Of a stretch of DNA of 64,000 nt, positions 48,060-60,579 are shown in pieces (position 1 is the stretch's first letter; every line of letters begins with the position of its first letter). The DNA lies in NCBI GenBank assembly GCA_960531495.1, contig OY482848.1, positions 30,757,177-30,821,176 on the forward strand. Direction: 5' to 3'. The notes beneath the pieces are model-generated. The model made no database searches. It was not told where the DNA came from and worked only from the letters and a program-made list of their open reading frames with translations. Position numbers and translations under genes: made by a program. The DNA comes from Zeus faber (lineage: Eukaryota; Chordata; Actinopteri; Zeiformes; Zeidae).

Positions 48060-48410
48060 GTTATCATGGGATAATTTTTCATGCCAAAAAATTCCAACCT
48101 GTTTTCTTCGCAACGTGTTCCCAAATACGACCATAGCAGTCAAGTATTTTTCTCAAGGCGGGGAAGTACATCAACGATTTTGACCGGAAGAAAGAATCAA
48201 GTTGGACTGCAGAGAACGGCAGCTCCTCTGCAGCCTCACTCACTCAGCAGCCTGACCTCCCTGTATTACCCTGGTACACACACATACATTCTTATACTGG
48301 TATCAAAGTGAGGTCTGAGTAAATACACCTGGTCAGTGGGGACCCGTGTTTCTGGTGCACTTTTAAACAAGAAAATCGGTCAATTCGGAGGTCCTCACAA
48401 GTATAGTAAA
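48060..48410. other. No gene recognised
   Basis: Anonymous sequence between the Gypsy element and a CA repeat. Confidence 0.5.
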
Positions 48411-48456
<46 letters not shown>

Positions 48457-48485
48457 ACACACTCACACACAATACACATACACAA
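48411..48485. repeat. (AC)n microsatellite
   Basis: CA run with a few TC interruptions at its end. Confidence 0.96.
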
Positions 48486-49235
48486 GAAAACACAGCCTCA
48501 GTCTGTAGCGCAGTGGTGTTTTGTTGGTATCTCAGAGTTGAGTGTAAGGGAAGAGGAGGGGGGAAGTGGGATGGGAGAGGGAGGGTGGTAAACGCATTCC
48601 AGTCGCTACGCACGTCCTACTGCGTCTCTCTCTCTCTCTGTCGCTCTCTCTCTCGATCGCTCTCTCTCTCGATCGCTCTCTCCCTCTCACATACACTCAC
48701 TTGCTCTCGCCTCATCTCCTCTCCTATTTTTTTTTCACTCTCCCCATCTGCCACTTGTAAGGTTATACACTCACCCGAATCAAACACACACACACACACA
48801 CGCGCCTGATAACGTGAGTACCTCTTTAGCTGGTTGTCTGTTGCTTCCTTCTCCCTCCTCCACCTTTTCTGCCTTTCCCTTCTTATCTCCCGCCCGGACC
48901 CCATCCCCCTCCTCTCCCTCACCCTTTTTATTTGCTTGCCCTCTCCCGCTCTCCAATACCTTATGTTTTTCTCTCTCTATCTCTCTATCCGTCTCTGCCC
49001 TTGTCTCATCCCCTCCTCCCTCGCTTCGCTTCACCCTTATGCCTTGCCTCACCCTTAATAAGTGTTTTTGCCAATATGGTTGGCAAGAAAGGTGTGCACT
49101 GTTTATTTCACAATAAAATCAAGTTATTGTGTCTTGTGTCTGTCAGTGGTTGTTTTGTTTTTTTTACAATATATTCATTGGATTTTCTTATTTTTCCACA
49201 AGAACAACAATAATGATAAGGCAAAAATATAAGCA
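48486..49235. other. No gene recognised; CT-rich tracts
   Basis: Contains CT/CG-rich repeats at 48,625-48,690 including two tcgatcgctctctc units, and a CA run at 48,783. Pyrimidine-rich frames here are not genes. Confidence 0.55.
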
Positions 49236-49312
49236 ATAATAAACAAACAAACGAACAAACAAACAAACAAACAAACAAACCAGCAAACAAACAAACAAAC
49301 AAACAAAAACAA
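49236..49312. repeat. (AAAC)n microsatellite
   Basis: About 18 AAAC units with one variant. It lies just beyond the 3' end of the minus-strand L1-type LINE and may have grown from its tail. Confidence 0.93.
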
Positions 49313-51048
49313 AAAACAGCTCAGATCAGCAAACATATACAAGAGGTTACAGGAAATAGCCTATATTGCAGGTAGGTCACAGGTTACAAGAGTTCAGGTG
49401 CAGACTCCTTGTCAAATAATGGAAGAAAGATCAGTTCCAAGATAATTCAGATAGGGCTGCCAGACTTTGGGGAACTGGTCGGTTTTGGTGTGTACTGTAG
49501 AATACTTGTAAGATATTCCAAAGGAACCAGCTCAAATACAACTTTGCACCAGCCCTTAACGGAAGGGCCCTCATCGCTAGTCTATTGTAATAATTTTTTT
49601 TTTCTAGCAGCAAAAGTAAAAATTATGCATAACCTTTAGATAGCTAGAGTAGTGATATTTCCACTTGGGAGGCCCAGGGTCAATGACATAGGATCCATTT
49701 CTAAATCTTTGTCAAATACCTTTTCCATTTCACCCAATATTTCTGACAGATACTTCTGTAATTTACGACATGATCATAGACAATGGGCTAAGGTACCTAT
49801 TTCGGTTTTACATTTGAGACACAGATGAGAAAGTGAGGGGTTAAAAGAGTGCCTGCGATTAGGGGATATTCTGTATGTATTCTGTGTATAATTCTATACT
49901 GAATTGCCTTTGTTCGAGTACAGATGGATATCTTTTTGGTAAAACTCCCCAAAACAAATATCCCCCCGTGTCTCATCATCAATAGTCACAGACAGTTCCT
50001 TCTCCCATACACCTCTAACTTTCTGTGTATTAGTAGGAGACAAGACACTGATTACTGTACACTATAGAGAAAACAACGAGATACCTTCCCTGGTTGTTTA
50101 AACAGCATTTTCTCAATAGCAGATATCTCAGGCTGAGCAATAAGGGTCGTACTCTTTGTAATATAGTTATTATTTGGAAGAAACGAAAATCCAGTATTTC
50201 TGTATCATTTGTTCAAATGACATCAGACTATTATTTGAAAATAAGTCTTCCAATTTGGTTATATCTTTGTGATCTCATTGCTGGAAGCCAAGATCCAACA
50301 TTCCTGGCAAAAATTCTGCATTGTTAATTATTGGGGTAAATGTGGAAGTTAATTTGAGCCTCCCCTCCAGACGGCGGACTAATCCCCACACCTTAAGTAT
50401 TGATTTTTATCGGATTGGCAAAGATATCTCTTATGTTCTTAACTTTCTCCAAAAATAGTAGATCTTGTTATTTACATTTCAATAATGATGATTCGATGTC
50501 CAGCCATAGAGAAAGTACCGTTCTTTACCCATTCATATATATGCCTCAAGTGAGCACACAGCTGGTATATTTTGATATTTGGAAAATCTACTACCCATAT
50601 AGCATATAGCCTCACCTAGGTCTATGTTTACTCCATATGAAGGAGCTGAGCCAACTATTCAAGTCTTTAAGGATCCTATTCGAAAACAATATAGGAATCA
50701 TTTGGATGGTATGAAGCAATCGGGGTAACACATTCATTTTTACCAGGGCTATTTGTCCTAACCATGAGACAGGAAGTGAGTTCCAGCGCTCTATATGTTG
50801 TTTTATTTTACCAAGTAATGGAACAAAATTGGCTTTCTACATCTGATGAAATGATGGGGAAACAAAAAATACCTAAATAGACAAAACTGGAGGAGGGCCA
50901 TTTGAAAGGAATGGATGCCATAGTATTAGATGTGGTAGAAAGGCTGCCCAGGGGCATCGGTTCTGACTTGTTCAAGATGATCTTATATCCAGAAAATACA
51001 CTAAACAGGTTGATAATCCCAATGGGAGTTGGAACTGATGTCTCAGGG

Positions 51049-51249
51049 TTAGATAAAAAACACTAGCACATTATCTGCATAAAGAGTTATTTTATGACAT
51101 ATATCTCCGACTTGTAAACCATATATAGAGTGCGTCATTCTAATGGCCTCAGCCAGCGGCTTGATGGCTAATGCAAAAAGGAGCGGTGACAGAGGACAGC
51201 CCTGTCTAGTACCTCTATGTGTAAAAAAAGTACTTTGATAGTAACTCAT
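51049..51249 (-). pseudogene. L1-type reverse transcriptase palm fragment
   Basis: Encodes FFTHRGTRQGCPLSPLLFAL and ITLYADNVLVFF. The second catalytic Asp of the usual YADD/FADD is Asn, and the frame ends soon after. It belongs to the LINE spanning 49,400-52,836. Confidence 0.8.
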
Positions 51250-51417
51250 TAGTCAAAACTGCAACTTACATCACTTTAACCCATTTCACAAAATTATTAC
51301 CAAGCCCAATTTTTTCTGATGTGTAAAATAAAAAGACAACACAAGGTCCACTTTAGTAAGAAAATCTTATGGGTGAGCTGGTGGAAAATAAACGATCATT
51401 ATTAAAATATCTTGTCC

Positions 51418-51768
51418 TTATAGGCTACCTATAATTATAACATAATGATTTTTATCTTTATCACAATTAAGCACCTTAAAAGGCAGGGCCTGTCTCATAA
51501 GTATAAAAGCACTTCTGGTTGTAAATGACGAAAGTATTCTTGTCCAAATATTCCCTGTTGTAACTTCAAATGTTCTACAGTATGTCATCAAGATGGGTTT
51601 CTTGCACCGGTTAAATGGGGAAATGTCCCTACTTAACTTGCAGGGAACCTCTGTCTTCCTCCTACCCATGCCTAACAGCCGATGGATCAACCAAGCACGA
51701 TACTCACGCCTAGCCATAGAATTAACACAAGTTCCATTTTGCAATATGATGATATGACATTGCTCCAC
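51418..51768 (-). pseudogene. L1-type ORF2 endonuclease fragment
   Basis: Text FTTRSAFILMRQALPFKVLN followed by KDKNHYVIIIGSL matches the mid part of the apurinic-type endonuclease of L1/Tx1 elements (usually ...ARGVAIL...DK.GRYVIVNG.L). The front of the frame is unrelated or eroded. Confidence 0.6.
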
Positions 51769-52336
51769 GTGTAATCAAAAAATAAATAAATAAGTAAATA
51801 TTAAGATCACATTACATTAGTTGTCATAGTCCCCGTCCAATAATCAGAACACAGCAAAAAGAGAAAGAAAATAAAGCTTTCCAATGTTGGGATTTGTGCT
51901 GACCCAGAAAGTTTAACCAAGGGAGTCCACAAATGCTGCGGCTCCCTCCGGTGTATCAAACCTCTTATCTGTACCGTTGACCGACATCTTAAGCATTGTG
52001 GGATTCATCAGTGCGTAGTCACTAATTGTCTTCTTCAACTGGTCTTTCACATCAGGAAAGGCCTTATGTTTCTTGACCACTGAATGATCATTGAAGAAAG
52101 AAATCCTTGGTTGGTCCGTGTCTTGGTTGTCATTGTAAAATATTCAGGGATCCACTTCTTGATAAAATTTACAGGATCTGTATCTTCTGTACCTTGAGGT
52201 CGACAAACCAAGCGTACATGGCATCTGTGATGATTATCTAAATCGTCGATGTGTTCCAACATTCCGCTCACTTGTTTCTCCATATTTGTGACTTTAGACT
52301 GCAACGATTCCGTCATGGTCTCCACACTAGTAATAT

Positions 52337-52590
52337 TCAAGATTCAAGATTCAAGATGTTTATTTGTCACATACATATACATACAAGCATACATATATGT
52401 AGTGAAATGACATTGCAATGCACCCGGAGATTATGCACAATAAGTACTCCGGTACAATAGCTAACTAATTAACCAACTAACTAACTAAACTAATTGATTC
52501 ATAAAACATAATTCAGTTAGTAAGTAGAATAAAATAAGAGTAAAAAAAGGTAATATACAAGGTAGGAATACAAATTCTACGATTCCTCTC
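52337..52590 (-). mobile_element. (CTTGAAT)n-tailed LINE-like fragment inserted in L1 ORF1
   Basis: Third copy of the family at 26,905: attcaagattcaag units, then tttatttgtcacatacatat, agtgaaatgac and acccggagattatgcacaat. It lies between two parts of the L1 ORF1 text, so it inserted after the L1 did. The inner end beyond about 52,445 is estimated. Confidence 0.65.
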
Positions 52591-52836
52591 CGATTCAAAC
52601 TCCCGGAGCTTGGATTTGGATTGTTTGATCCCTTCGTGGACTGGCAAGTTCTGTGTCATCTATGGCACCGATGACCTTTGTGATGCTATTGGTCATTCTG
52701 TCTATTGCCTGGAGAATGTTCGGGTCAGTGCTACTGCTACTGCCAGCATCTTCATGTTCACACGCTTCTGCAACATTGTCGTCCTCACTCTGCTCCTCGT
52801 TTCCGTGAAGAGTATTGGTTGATTTTTTTTGAGGTT

Positions 52837-54119
52837 ATGGACATGTTGACAGGTATTTTTGAAAATGAAATGTCAAGAGTCATTCTAAGCCCTTCCCTGA
52901 GGGGAACTATGAACTTGAGAGGTCCCCCAAGAACTAGATACCTTCAAGGGCTTTTTTCTGGTTGCATTTGCACCGCTAGTAGGAACTCTGAAGTGACGCT
53001 GAAGTGACATCAGCCAATGGGGTTTCAGTGTGAGTTCCATGTTCCATGTTGTATTTACTCCGTAACTTTCACTTATTTCATCTTATCAGTCCACCAAAAG
53101 CTGTCAGAAAAATTTGAGACAAGAAATAAGCAATCCAGTTGCTCAATCTCCACTCCTATAAGACCTACAAGAAGTAATTAAAAAGTTTGCTCTGACTTTC
53201 GTAAAGCACGGGCTCCCATTGGGACACTGCATGCGGATATTTTGTTTCATTTGATTAATGTCGGAAAATAAAATAAATAAAATCTACATGTACAATTAAA
53301 AATACTATTTTTTATTGTTTTTTATTTTTATTGGTTATTTTTTATTACCACTGAGTGTACGTGGGCTGGTCTGCACCCAGAGCGATGCGACTCCACCAGG
53401 CGGATTGTCCTCAGTCTGAGGGACTGGCGAGGGACCGTGGACTAAGGTCTGGACCAGTTACTGTGCACTTACATCACGCAAGGTTCCTGTTGTGCCTATT
53501 ATTCCCTGCCCTGGAGTAGGAGCGAAAAAAGCCCCTCAAAATGGAGTTCTAAGAATTATGAATGTCCCTAGTTCATGCCTTGCGGACACAAAAAAAAAGG
53601 GACAGCTCCTCCAAAAAGTTCTTAGAACTATGAAAAAGTTCCTGTGGTGCTAATACGCCGATGGAGTTACGCCCGCTGTAAGCCATGAGACTTTAGCCAA
53701 GAGAATGCATAAAATAATGGGATAAATTGCCAAATATCACCGGGGGATCAATAAAGCAAGGTCTTCCCTCTACGAGGCCACCCGGCCCTCAAACGGTTGT
53801 TTTATTTTCATTTTAATTATTTAAAATTGAAAGTGAATATTTCTGTTGGCATAAAAAAAACAGAGGCTACTGTGTACTAATTGTTGACTAGTAGGGTAGG
53901 AATCCTCCACTCTCCCCTCCTTCACCCTCCTCCGCGCTCATTTCCCTGTCAGCCCCCCCACGACCACGCACATAAACAGCCCCTCCCGGGCGTCCCCCCC
54001 CCCCCCCCCGCCAGCCACACACATGCAGTTGTTATGAAACCAATGCCCTTGGTGTGACCGACAGCCCTGCAATGCAGCGCTGTGATAGCACATCAGCACT
54101 ACAGCAGAGCAGGAAGGCT
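52837..54119. other. No gene recognised; possible MITE part and poly-C tract
   Basis: Two inverted blocks, gttctaagaa near 53,543 and ttcttagaac near 53,619, recall the ends of fish MITEs that repeat aaaagttcct, but the limits are unclear. A poly-C run of about 16 lies at 53,994-54,009. Confidence 0.4.
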
Positions 54120-54730
54120 GACGCGCAGGGTCGGGCGTGTGCGTGTGTGAGAGAGACAACGGTATCATCAGGTTTAACGGTTGAGAATGTAACCTCGTTT
54201 TTAGTAAGATCAGCCAGTGCTGATTGTGATGATTTGGGCTTTGCCAACACTTGGATAACGTTAGCCACAATCTCCACTTGTGCTTTTGCCTCCCTCGCTG
54301 CGCTGAAAGCGGAGCTGCGCCCGGGGTGCGTGGAAACCCAGAAACCTGTCATTCCGGCTTCCGAGAATAAACGCGTAAATAAAAACAGGCGAAGGGAAAT
54401 GTGTTTTATCTGTTTATTGGAATGACTCGGTTCACCGTCAGCGGCGCCTCGCCGGGTCAGTCATCTCAGCCGGCTCGGACGAAGAGCGGTCCGCCGCAAG
54501 AAACTCCCACCTGGAATTCGGACTTTTAAACCGTCGTTGCTTGGCGCTTTTCGGAACTAGGAAGTCTGAATTTTCCGAGCGCCAGGTTGCATAGGAACGC
54601 AGCAAGGATCCCCGTTTGGCGTCGGTAATGAACCAAGCGCTACGACGCGAGCAGTTGGGACGGAGCTTAGCTTTGTGGCGTGAGAGATGACCCGAACGCG
54701 CCCGGATTACTCGAGGTACTTCAGTTATTG
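54120..54730. promoter_or_regulatory. CpG-rich island; candidate host promoter or first exon
   Basis: CpG dinucleotides are frequent throughout (for example gcggcgcctcgccgg near 54,441 and gaacgcgcccgg near 54,692), unlike the CpG-poor surroundings. Open frames occur on both strands: plus 54,054-54,425 (123 codons), minus 54,032-54,352 (106 codons) and minus 54,438-54,749 (103 codons). None was recognised as a known protein. In vertebrates such islands usually mark promoters. Transcription direction cannot be decided, and an unrecognised repeat could also explain the composition. Confidence 0.45.
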
Positions 54731-54869
54731 TCGCCTGGTCGTCGTACAAAAACGAAATATTAAGTCTCGCAACAACTGAGGGCTGACCTCAGAGCCGGTA
54801 ATTACCGATTAGCCCGTTAGCTAATTCCTGTTTGTTTATGGGTATATACATTTCGAGTCGATGACTGTT

Positions 54870-54930
54870 CTTTTTTTTTGTTTGTTTGTTTGTTTGTTTG
54901 TTTGTTTTTGTTTTTTGTTTTTTAACATTT
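54870..54930. repeat. (TTTG)n microsatellite
   Basis: T run followed by about 8 TTTG units and degenerate units. Confidence 0.93.
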
Positions 54931-55842
54931 TTTAACTTAAAGGGGGCATAAACTGTGTCTCGACTCCAGAAAACAACCACCAGTTAGTTCTAGAGTTATT
55001 TCGAGGATAGTGATGTATGGGTGGTTTCAGCCACACGGCTAATGCTAATATTAACCTATCTTTTTTGTTGAGGATGATGGCGTTAAAATAATTGTACGAG
55101 CCGCAGCGTGAGTTTGTATCGGTTCCTCGGAGCAGAAAGTAGACTTTTCTGAATCAGAAGCGATAGCATCTGCGGCTAAAAACAACTGATTCGTTCTCGA
55201 AAACCAGTCCCCTTGCACGCCAGTAGATGGTGCCATTCGCTTTGTGGTCAAGGAGAAATCTTGGTTTTGTGCCACGGGGTTTGTCATCAAATCCGTCATA
55301 TTCATAAAGCGCAAAATGTATCGCAGAAGATGAGATGAGCACAATGGAATTATTTTTTACCTAATTTGTCATTTGCCCGATTTCACAATTGAATACAAGA
55401 GGCAGGAATCAAATAACACATACGTTCATCCAAAAGGGTAATGTACATACACACACATTCATATTTTGAACCGAAAACATGTACCAAGAGCCAGCACATA
55501 GGTGATAGATATATAAAATATGTAATACTAGGAGGGTAGGTTAATTGCTCACACACACAGGACAGAAAGAGTGTGTTTTAAGTAGGGTTTTCAGACGATT
55601 ATGCTCCTTTTCAACAACTTAATGTCTCTGAGATCCCCAAAACATGCTTTGAAGTTATTTGCTGAAAATACCAATCGGATTGTGTATTCTATCAATTCCA
55701 ACATGCCTCTCAACCACCCTTTTCCAAAATAGGCTGTTTCTTTGTGTGTAACTTTAAATGTAAATTAGCTGCCAGGCCCCTAGTTCTGTGAACCAATGGG
55801 GGTTGAGCTTCACTTCGGTTTCTGTTGTATTTTGTCTGTAAA
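54931..55842. other. No gene recognised
   Basis: Anonymous sequence with short open frames of about 60-97 codons on the minus strand (55,051-55,344) that resemble no known protein. Confidence 0.5.
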
Positions 55843-55900
55843 ATTCAAGATTCAAGAGGTTATTTGTCACATACATATACATACGGTCGTACATATAGTG
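55843..55900 (-). mobile_element. 3'-end fragment of a (CTTGAAT)n-tailed LINE-like repeat
   Basis: Fourth minus-strand copy of the family at 26,905, very short: attcaagattcaagaggtta then tttgtcacatacatatacat. Confidence 0.6.
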
Positions 55901-56629
55901 TTTTTTTTTTAAAGAAGCACAGAGGAATTATTGTTTAAATACTTTTATTCCCGTCGTCTGCAGTATGTTCACGGACAGTTGGTATTAATTCCCCTTCCTT
56001 TTGAAATATATTGTGCTGGTCTCTGCAGCCAACAGAGCACTTGCCATGTTAGCTGTGAGCTTCGATGCTCGCAAGTCTAGTGATGCTCCAGCCGTGTGGA
56101 GTTACTCAGATAGAGGGCAGATGTAATTCTCCTGAAGCCCTGGATGACGTACATAAGGGCTGCAAGCCGAACTACATGCCTTATGACTTGTTTTCTGAAA
56201 TATTCTCTTATTTCACAGTTTGTGTCTTAGTAGGCCTGTCAGAAACCCAAATGTATGTGCCACAAACACTGAAAAAGTGTTCATAATAGAAAAAAATACC
56301 CCAAAATACCATGCAATTGAAGCCATACTATGATTTGATTGTTTAGGACAGAAACACAAAATAGTCTTGATGAAACTTTATATCAGGGCATTTACACTAT
56401 AAACAAGTCACTATTGTTTTCCTATTCCTTTGCACTGAGCCAGTTGTTGAGACAAACCAGGCTGTTAACCTGAAATACGATATTAAAACATGGAAAAGAA
56501 TGAAATAAATTAAACACAAATGATTTTTATGCAGACCCCCTGCAATGGTGGCCACAGACCCAGATTGGGAACCCATTGGTGAGGTAAATTCAGGCATTAC
56601 AGCTGCAAAAACAGTGCCGTCAGCGATCA
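55901..56629. other. No gene recognised
   Basis: Anonymous sequence. The stretch agattgggaacccattgg near 56,564 recalls a hAT terminus but is too short to call. Confidence 0.45.
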
Positions 56630-58478
56630 TAATCTTCTTCTTTCGGCTGCTCCTGTTAGGGGTCGCCACAGCGGATCATCTGCCTCCAATACCTTCTGTT
56701 CTGCTCCTCTTCCTCCCTTACACCAACTGCCTGCATGTTCTCCCTCACCACATCCATAAACCTTCTCTTTGGCCTTCCTCTTTTCCTCTTGCCTGGCAGC
56801 CTCATCCTCAACGTCCTTCTCCCAATGTAACTCTCATCTCTCCTACACACCTGTCCAAGCATCTCAATCTGGCCTCTCTTACTTTTCCACCAAACTGTCC
56901 AACCTGAGCTGTCCCTCTAATGTATTCATTCTTAATCCTGTCCATTCTTCTCACTCCCAATGAAAATCTTGATATCCTCAACTCTGCCACCTCCAGTTCA
57001 GCCACCTGCCCTTTTGTCAGTGCTACCGCCTCTAAACCGTACAACATAGCGGGTCTCACTACCATCCTGTAGACCTAACCCTTCTGTCACAGATCACTCT
57101 AGACACTCTCCTCCACCCACTCCACCCTGCCTTTACTCTCTTCTTCACCTCTCTCCCACACTCTCCGCTGCTTTGGATGGTCGACCCCAAGTACTTGAAC
57201 TCATCCGCCTTCTCCACCTCCACTCTTGCATTCTCAGCTTTTCGCCAACCTCCCTCCCATTCAGGCACATGTATTCTGTCTTACTCCTGCTGTCTTTCAT
57301 TCCTCTTCTCTCTAATGCGTGTCTCCACTTCTCCAGGCTCTGCTCAACCTGCTCCCTACTCTCGCTACACATCCCAATGTCATCCGCAAACATCATAGTC
57401 CACGGAGACTCTTGCCTGATTTAATCTTTTAACTTGTCCATTACCATTGCAAACAAGAAAGGGTTCAGAGCTGATCCTTGATGCAATCCCACCTCCACTT
57501 TGAATGCCTTCGTCACACCTACTGCACACCTTACTACTGTCTGACTGCCCTCATACATATCCTGTACCACTCTTACGTACTTCTCTGCCACCCCCAACTT
57601 CCTCATGCAATACCACACTTCCTCTCTCGGCACCTTATTGTATGCGTTCTCTAAATCCACAAAGACGCAGTGCAACTCCCTCTGGCCTTCCCTGTACTTT
57701 TCCATCAGAATTCTTAAAGCAAACATTGCATCTGTAGTACTCTTTGCTGGGATGAAACCACACTGCTGCTCACTGATGCCCACCTCTCCTCTGAACCTAG
57801 CCTCCACTACCCTTTCCCACAGCTTCATGTTGTGGCTGATCAACTTTATTCCCCTGTAGTTACTACAGCTCTGTACATCTCCCTTATTCTTGAAGATGGG
57901 TACCAGTACACTTCTTCTCCACTCCTCCAGCATCCTCTCCCTTTCCAGGATGGTGTTAAACAGTCTCGTTAGAAATGCCACTGACATCTCACCTAAACAT
58001 TTCCATGCTTCCCCAGGTATGTCGTCTGGGCTGTTCTCACCTCATCCTTGCTAATTTGCTGCACTTCTTGATCTACTATCCCGACATCATCCACTCTTCT
58101 CTCCCTCTCCTTTCCTTCATTCATCAACTCCTCAAAGTACTCCTTCCACCTTCTCAACACACTCTCCTCACTAGTCAGCACATTCCCATCATTATCCTTC
58201 ATCACCCTAACCTGCTGTACATCCTTCCCAGCTTGGTCCCTTTGTCTTGCCAATCAGTACAAGTCCTTTTCTCCTTCCTTACTGTCCAACCTCTCATACA
58301 ACTCGTCCTATGCCTTTGCTACGTCTCTCTTTGCCTTGTGCCACATCAGCTTTACTCCTGTCTACTTTCTTCATCTCTCTGACTATCCCATTTTTTCTTC
58401 GCCAACCTCTTCTGCTCTATGCTCTCTTGTACTACCTCATTCCACCACCGAGAGTCCTTGTCTTCCTTCCTCTTCCAG
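56630..58478 (-). mobile_element. RTE-clade LINE (Expander-like), 5'-truncated
   Basis: Minus-strand LINE. Reverse transcriptase text at 57,421-57,987 includes MLEEWRRSVLVPIFKNKGD, NYRGIKLISHNMKLWERVVE, GFIPAKSTTDA, FVDLENAYNKVPREEVW and GLHQGSALNPFLFAMVMD. An in-frame stop at 57,421-57,423 separates this from MMFADDIGMCS, where the catalytic FADD is intact. Carboxyl-side text FKYLGSTIQSSGECGREVKKR and RRMDRIKNEYIRG follows in shifted frames. The 3' end, ctgtggcgacccctaacagg near 56,663 with agaagaag, is a widespread fish LINE ending. The endonuclease is missing at the 5' side, so the copy is inactive. Confidence 0.82.
57421..57987 (-). pseudogene. RTE-type reverse transcriptase, longest open part
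   Basis: A 188-codon open stretch covering RT fingers and palm motifs of the LINE above, ending at an in-frame stop shortly before the FADD motif. It is the longest clean LINE coding segment in the window, but only a fragment of the roughly 1000-residue protein. Confidence 0.8.
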
Positions 58479-58744
58479 CATGATACGCTGGTTCCTGACG
58501 CATGCACAAATGCTCAGGATGACGTCAGCCTTTTCAAAAAGCTCTGCGTGGAAGGAAGACCAAAATGGAGAAAAAATATGCTTTTTAAACATTTTATTGC
58601 AGTTAAATGAGAAAACAATTAATCATATGTTGCAGTTTACCACACTATTGAATTGCAATACTCGGTATATTTCAAAACATAAAGAAATTATAATATTATT
58701 GTATTGAGACCCAAGTATCACGGTAATATCATATTGTGAGATCC

Positions 58745-59169
58745 TCGGCAATTCCAACCCGTAATAACCGTAGATTGCGCCCTGATCGCCCCCTTTACAT
58801 GCCTACATGCTTAATGTGCAGAAAACAAAGCATTATTTATTCTGCTCTTAATTTTGCCCTGTCCTCACACACTTTTTTGTTGTTTTATTTGGAGGAACGG
58901 GGGGGTGCATGGCGATCAGGGAGCATGGAGAACCGTCTTCGATTCATACATGTAAAAATATATTTATGAATCCCCTTATTTATAATTCTTCATTTTATCC
59001 TTGTGCATTTTATAAGATTCATCTGTTTTATCCTGTTATTGTAATGCTTGCTGACTGGAAAAAAAACAAAACACAAAAAAACTGCTCGACTTGAATCTCA
59101 GTTGACTAACAAGTTTTCTAACTGATGATTTTGATGATTCAACCCATCGACTTTCAGGGGGCAGCCCTA
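58745..59169 (+). mobile_element. Non-autonomous hAT-type element (copy 3)
   Basis: Aligns with about 640-1030 of copy 1: ttatgtgcagaaaa/taatgtgcagaaaa, tttatttggaggaac, gcgatcag, ttgtaatgc-tgactgg, and the end ccatcgactttcagggggca followed by gccctag. The left end is not clear. It supports the right terminus of the family as CAGCCCTA. Confidence 0.6.
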
Positions 59170-59231
59170 GTATCGGCACATGTATTGGAATCGGATCCGA
59201 ACTGAAAACTAGTGGATCAGTGCATCTCTAA

Positions 59232-59885
59232 AGCTAGGTTTATAATTGCCCCACACGCAAGGGCACGAGGGAGCCCGTGACACAAATTACGTCACCAAGG
59301 GTTAGTCCCATGGACCGTGGGGACCTGCATGAGGTCGTGTACCTCCGAGATTTTAACTTAGGGTGAGGGAAATGCATTGGAAGTGATGGAAGATCAGCAT
59401 TTCTCAGTTTTTTTTCTAATATGTTTTACAACATTAATCCGCAGCACAATTATGAAATGTGAAGTCTACCATTTAGTTTTTGATGCAGAGCCACAGAGAC
59501 ACAACAATCATGCTATTTCTGTGCAGTTTGTTTTTAGAGTCTTGCAACGAGGGAGAATAATTACACACTTTGTGACTTTTGAAAGGACTGTAGGACAGAC
59601 ATCCCAACCCCCCCGTCTCTGCATTGAACGGCTGACAGACCAGCTTTTCACATTTCAAACACCGTGAACGGCTCCTCTGAACAGATTCTGTGCGTGCAGC
59701 CATGTTTGCTGTCTAGCGTCTTCTTCATTTACCTCTTGCTGCTTCACACAGTACTTTCTCTACTGCCACCTGTGGTTTCTGAGACTACTGCAATGGACAA
59801 CTTGGCAGCTATAAATGCCCTGCGCTCTCTCCGTGGGTGGGGCAGTGCCGCGCAAATGTACAACTGTTAAACGTGAACACACCCA
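59232..59885. mobile_element. Possible MITE-like repeat
   Basis: The left side gctaggtttataattgcccc and the right side gtacaactgttaaacgtgaac are weakly inverted to each other. Such starts are common in fish MITEs, but the evidence is thin. Short frames inside resemble no known protein. Confidence 0.3.
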
Positions 59886-60579
59886 AACCATTACCATATT
59901 AATTATGTTGTGAGCTTCGATGATTCTCTCATCTTAGGATAATGTGAGGTCAGTCAGTATCACTGTTGTATCACACCAATGAAAATGTTACCAGGAGAAA
60001 CAGTCCTTTGAGTACAACCTTTGAGTACAAATTAACATTGCCAAGCCACTTACAAATCCCCTTGAAGTCTAAATTCCCAGGCCTGAGGGCAGCACACTCA
60101 GTGAGGCATCTTTTACTGCTTGAAAGAATGTGGTCTGAGGCTGTACTGCCCCTTGATGGATACAGTCAGAACCCCCACCCCCCAGTTACACAACGTTACA
60201 CAAGCTGAATAGTTCTGTGTTGTGTTTCAGAAAAGAAAGACATTTCAAAGACTATTTTCTGCAGAGCCATGGCTCGATGAGAAGTACCATAGACAAAGTT
60301 TTTTAATACATACAGTTATTACATACAGTAATGAGAACCCCAGCTATTATTAGAGGAAACAGACGGTGAGGGTTTTTTTTTTTTTTTTTGGGTTTTTTTT
60401 GTCGACCCATGGCCATGCCTGTGTCCAATCAGCTTCAGTACCTTGGAGGTCACCGGGGGCCCTCCGGTGGTTCTGACCAATAGGCTGATGAGACACAGTA
60501 CACTAAGAAGTGTGTGTGTGCTGGAGGGTCATTGAGTGGCTGTATGTGTCATCTAGTTGCTGGAAAGGACTTGTGAGAT
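59886..60579. other. No gene recognised; T-rich run
   Basis: Anonymous sequence with an 18-base T run near 60,373. Confidence 0.5.

Larger units (their letters stand above)
49400..52836 (-). mobile_element. L1/Tx1-type LINE, internally deleted
   Basis: Minus-strand LINE. ORF1 text begins near 52,836 (ILQAIDRMTNSITKVIGA) and resumes at 52,335-52,047 with LQSKVTNMEKQVSGMLEHID (coiled-coil-like) and HVRLVCRPQGTEDTDPVNF of the ORF1 RNA-binding domain. ORF2 follows: endonuclease text at 51,418-51,600, then reverse transcriptase GTRQGCPLSPLLFAL at 51,049-51,249 with YADNVL where F/YADD is normal, and a Cys-type end LCLKCKTEIGTLAHC near 49,800. Only about 3.4 kb remain of a usual 5-6 kb. The part between endonuclease and the RT palm is missing, so the copy is inactive. 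Confidence 0.8.
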
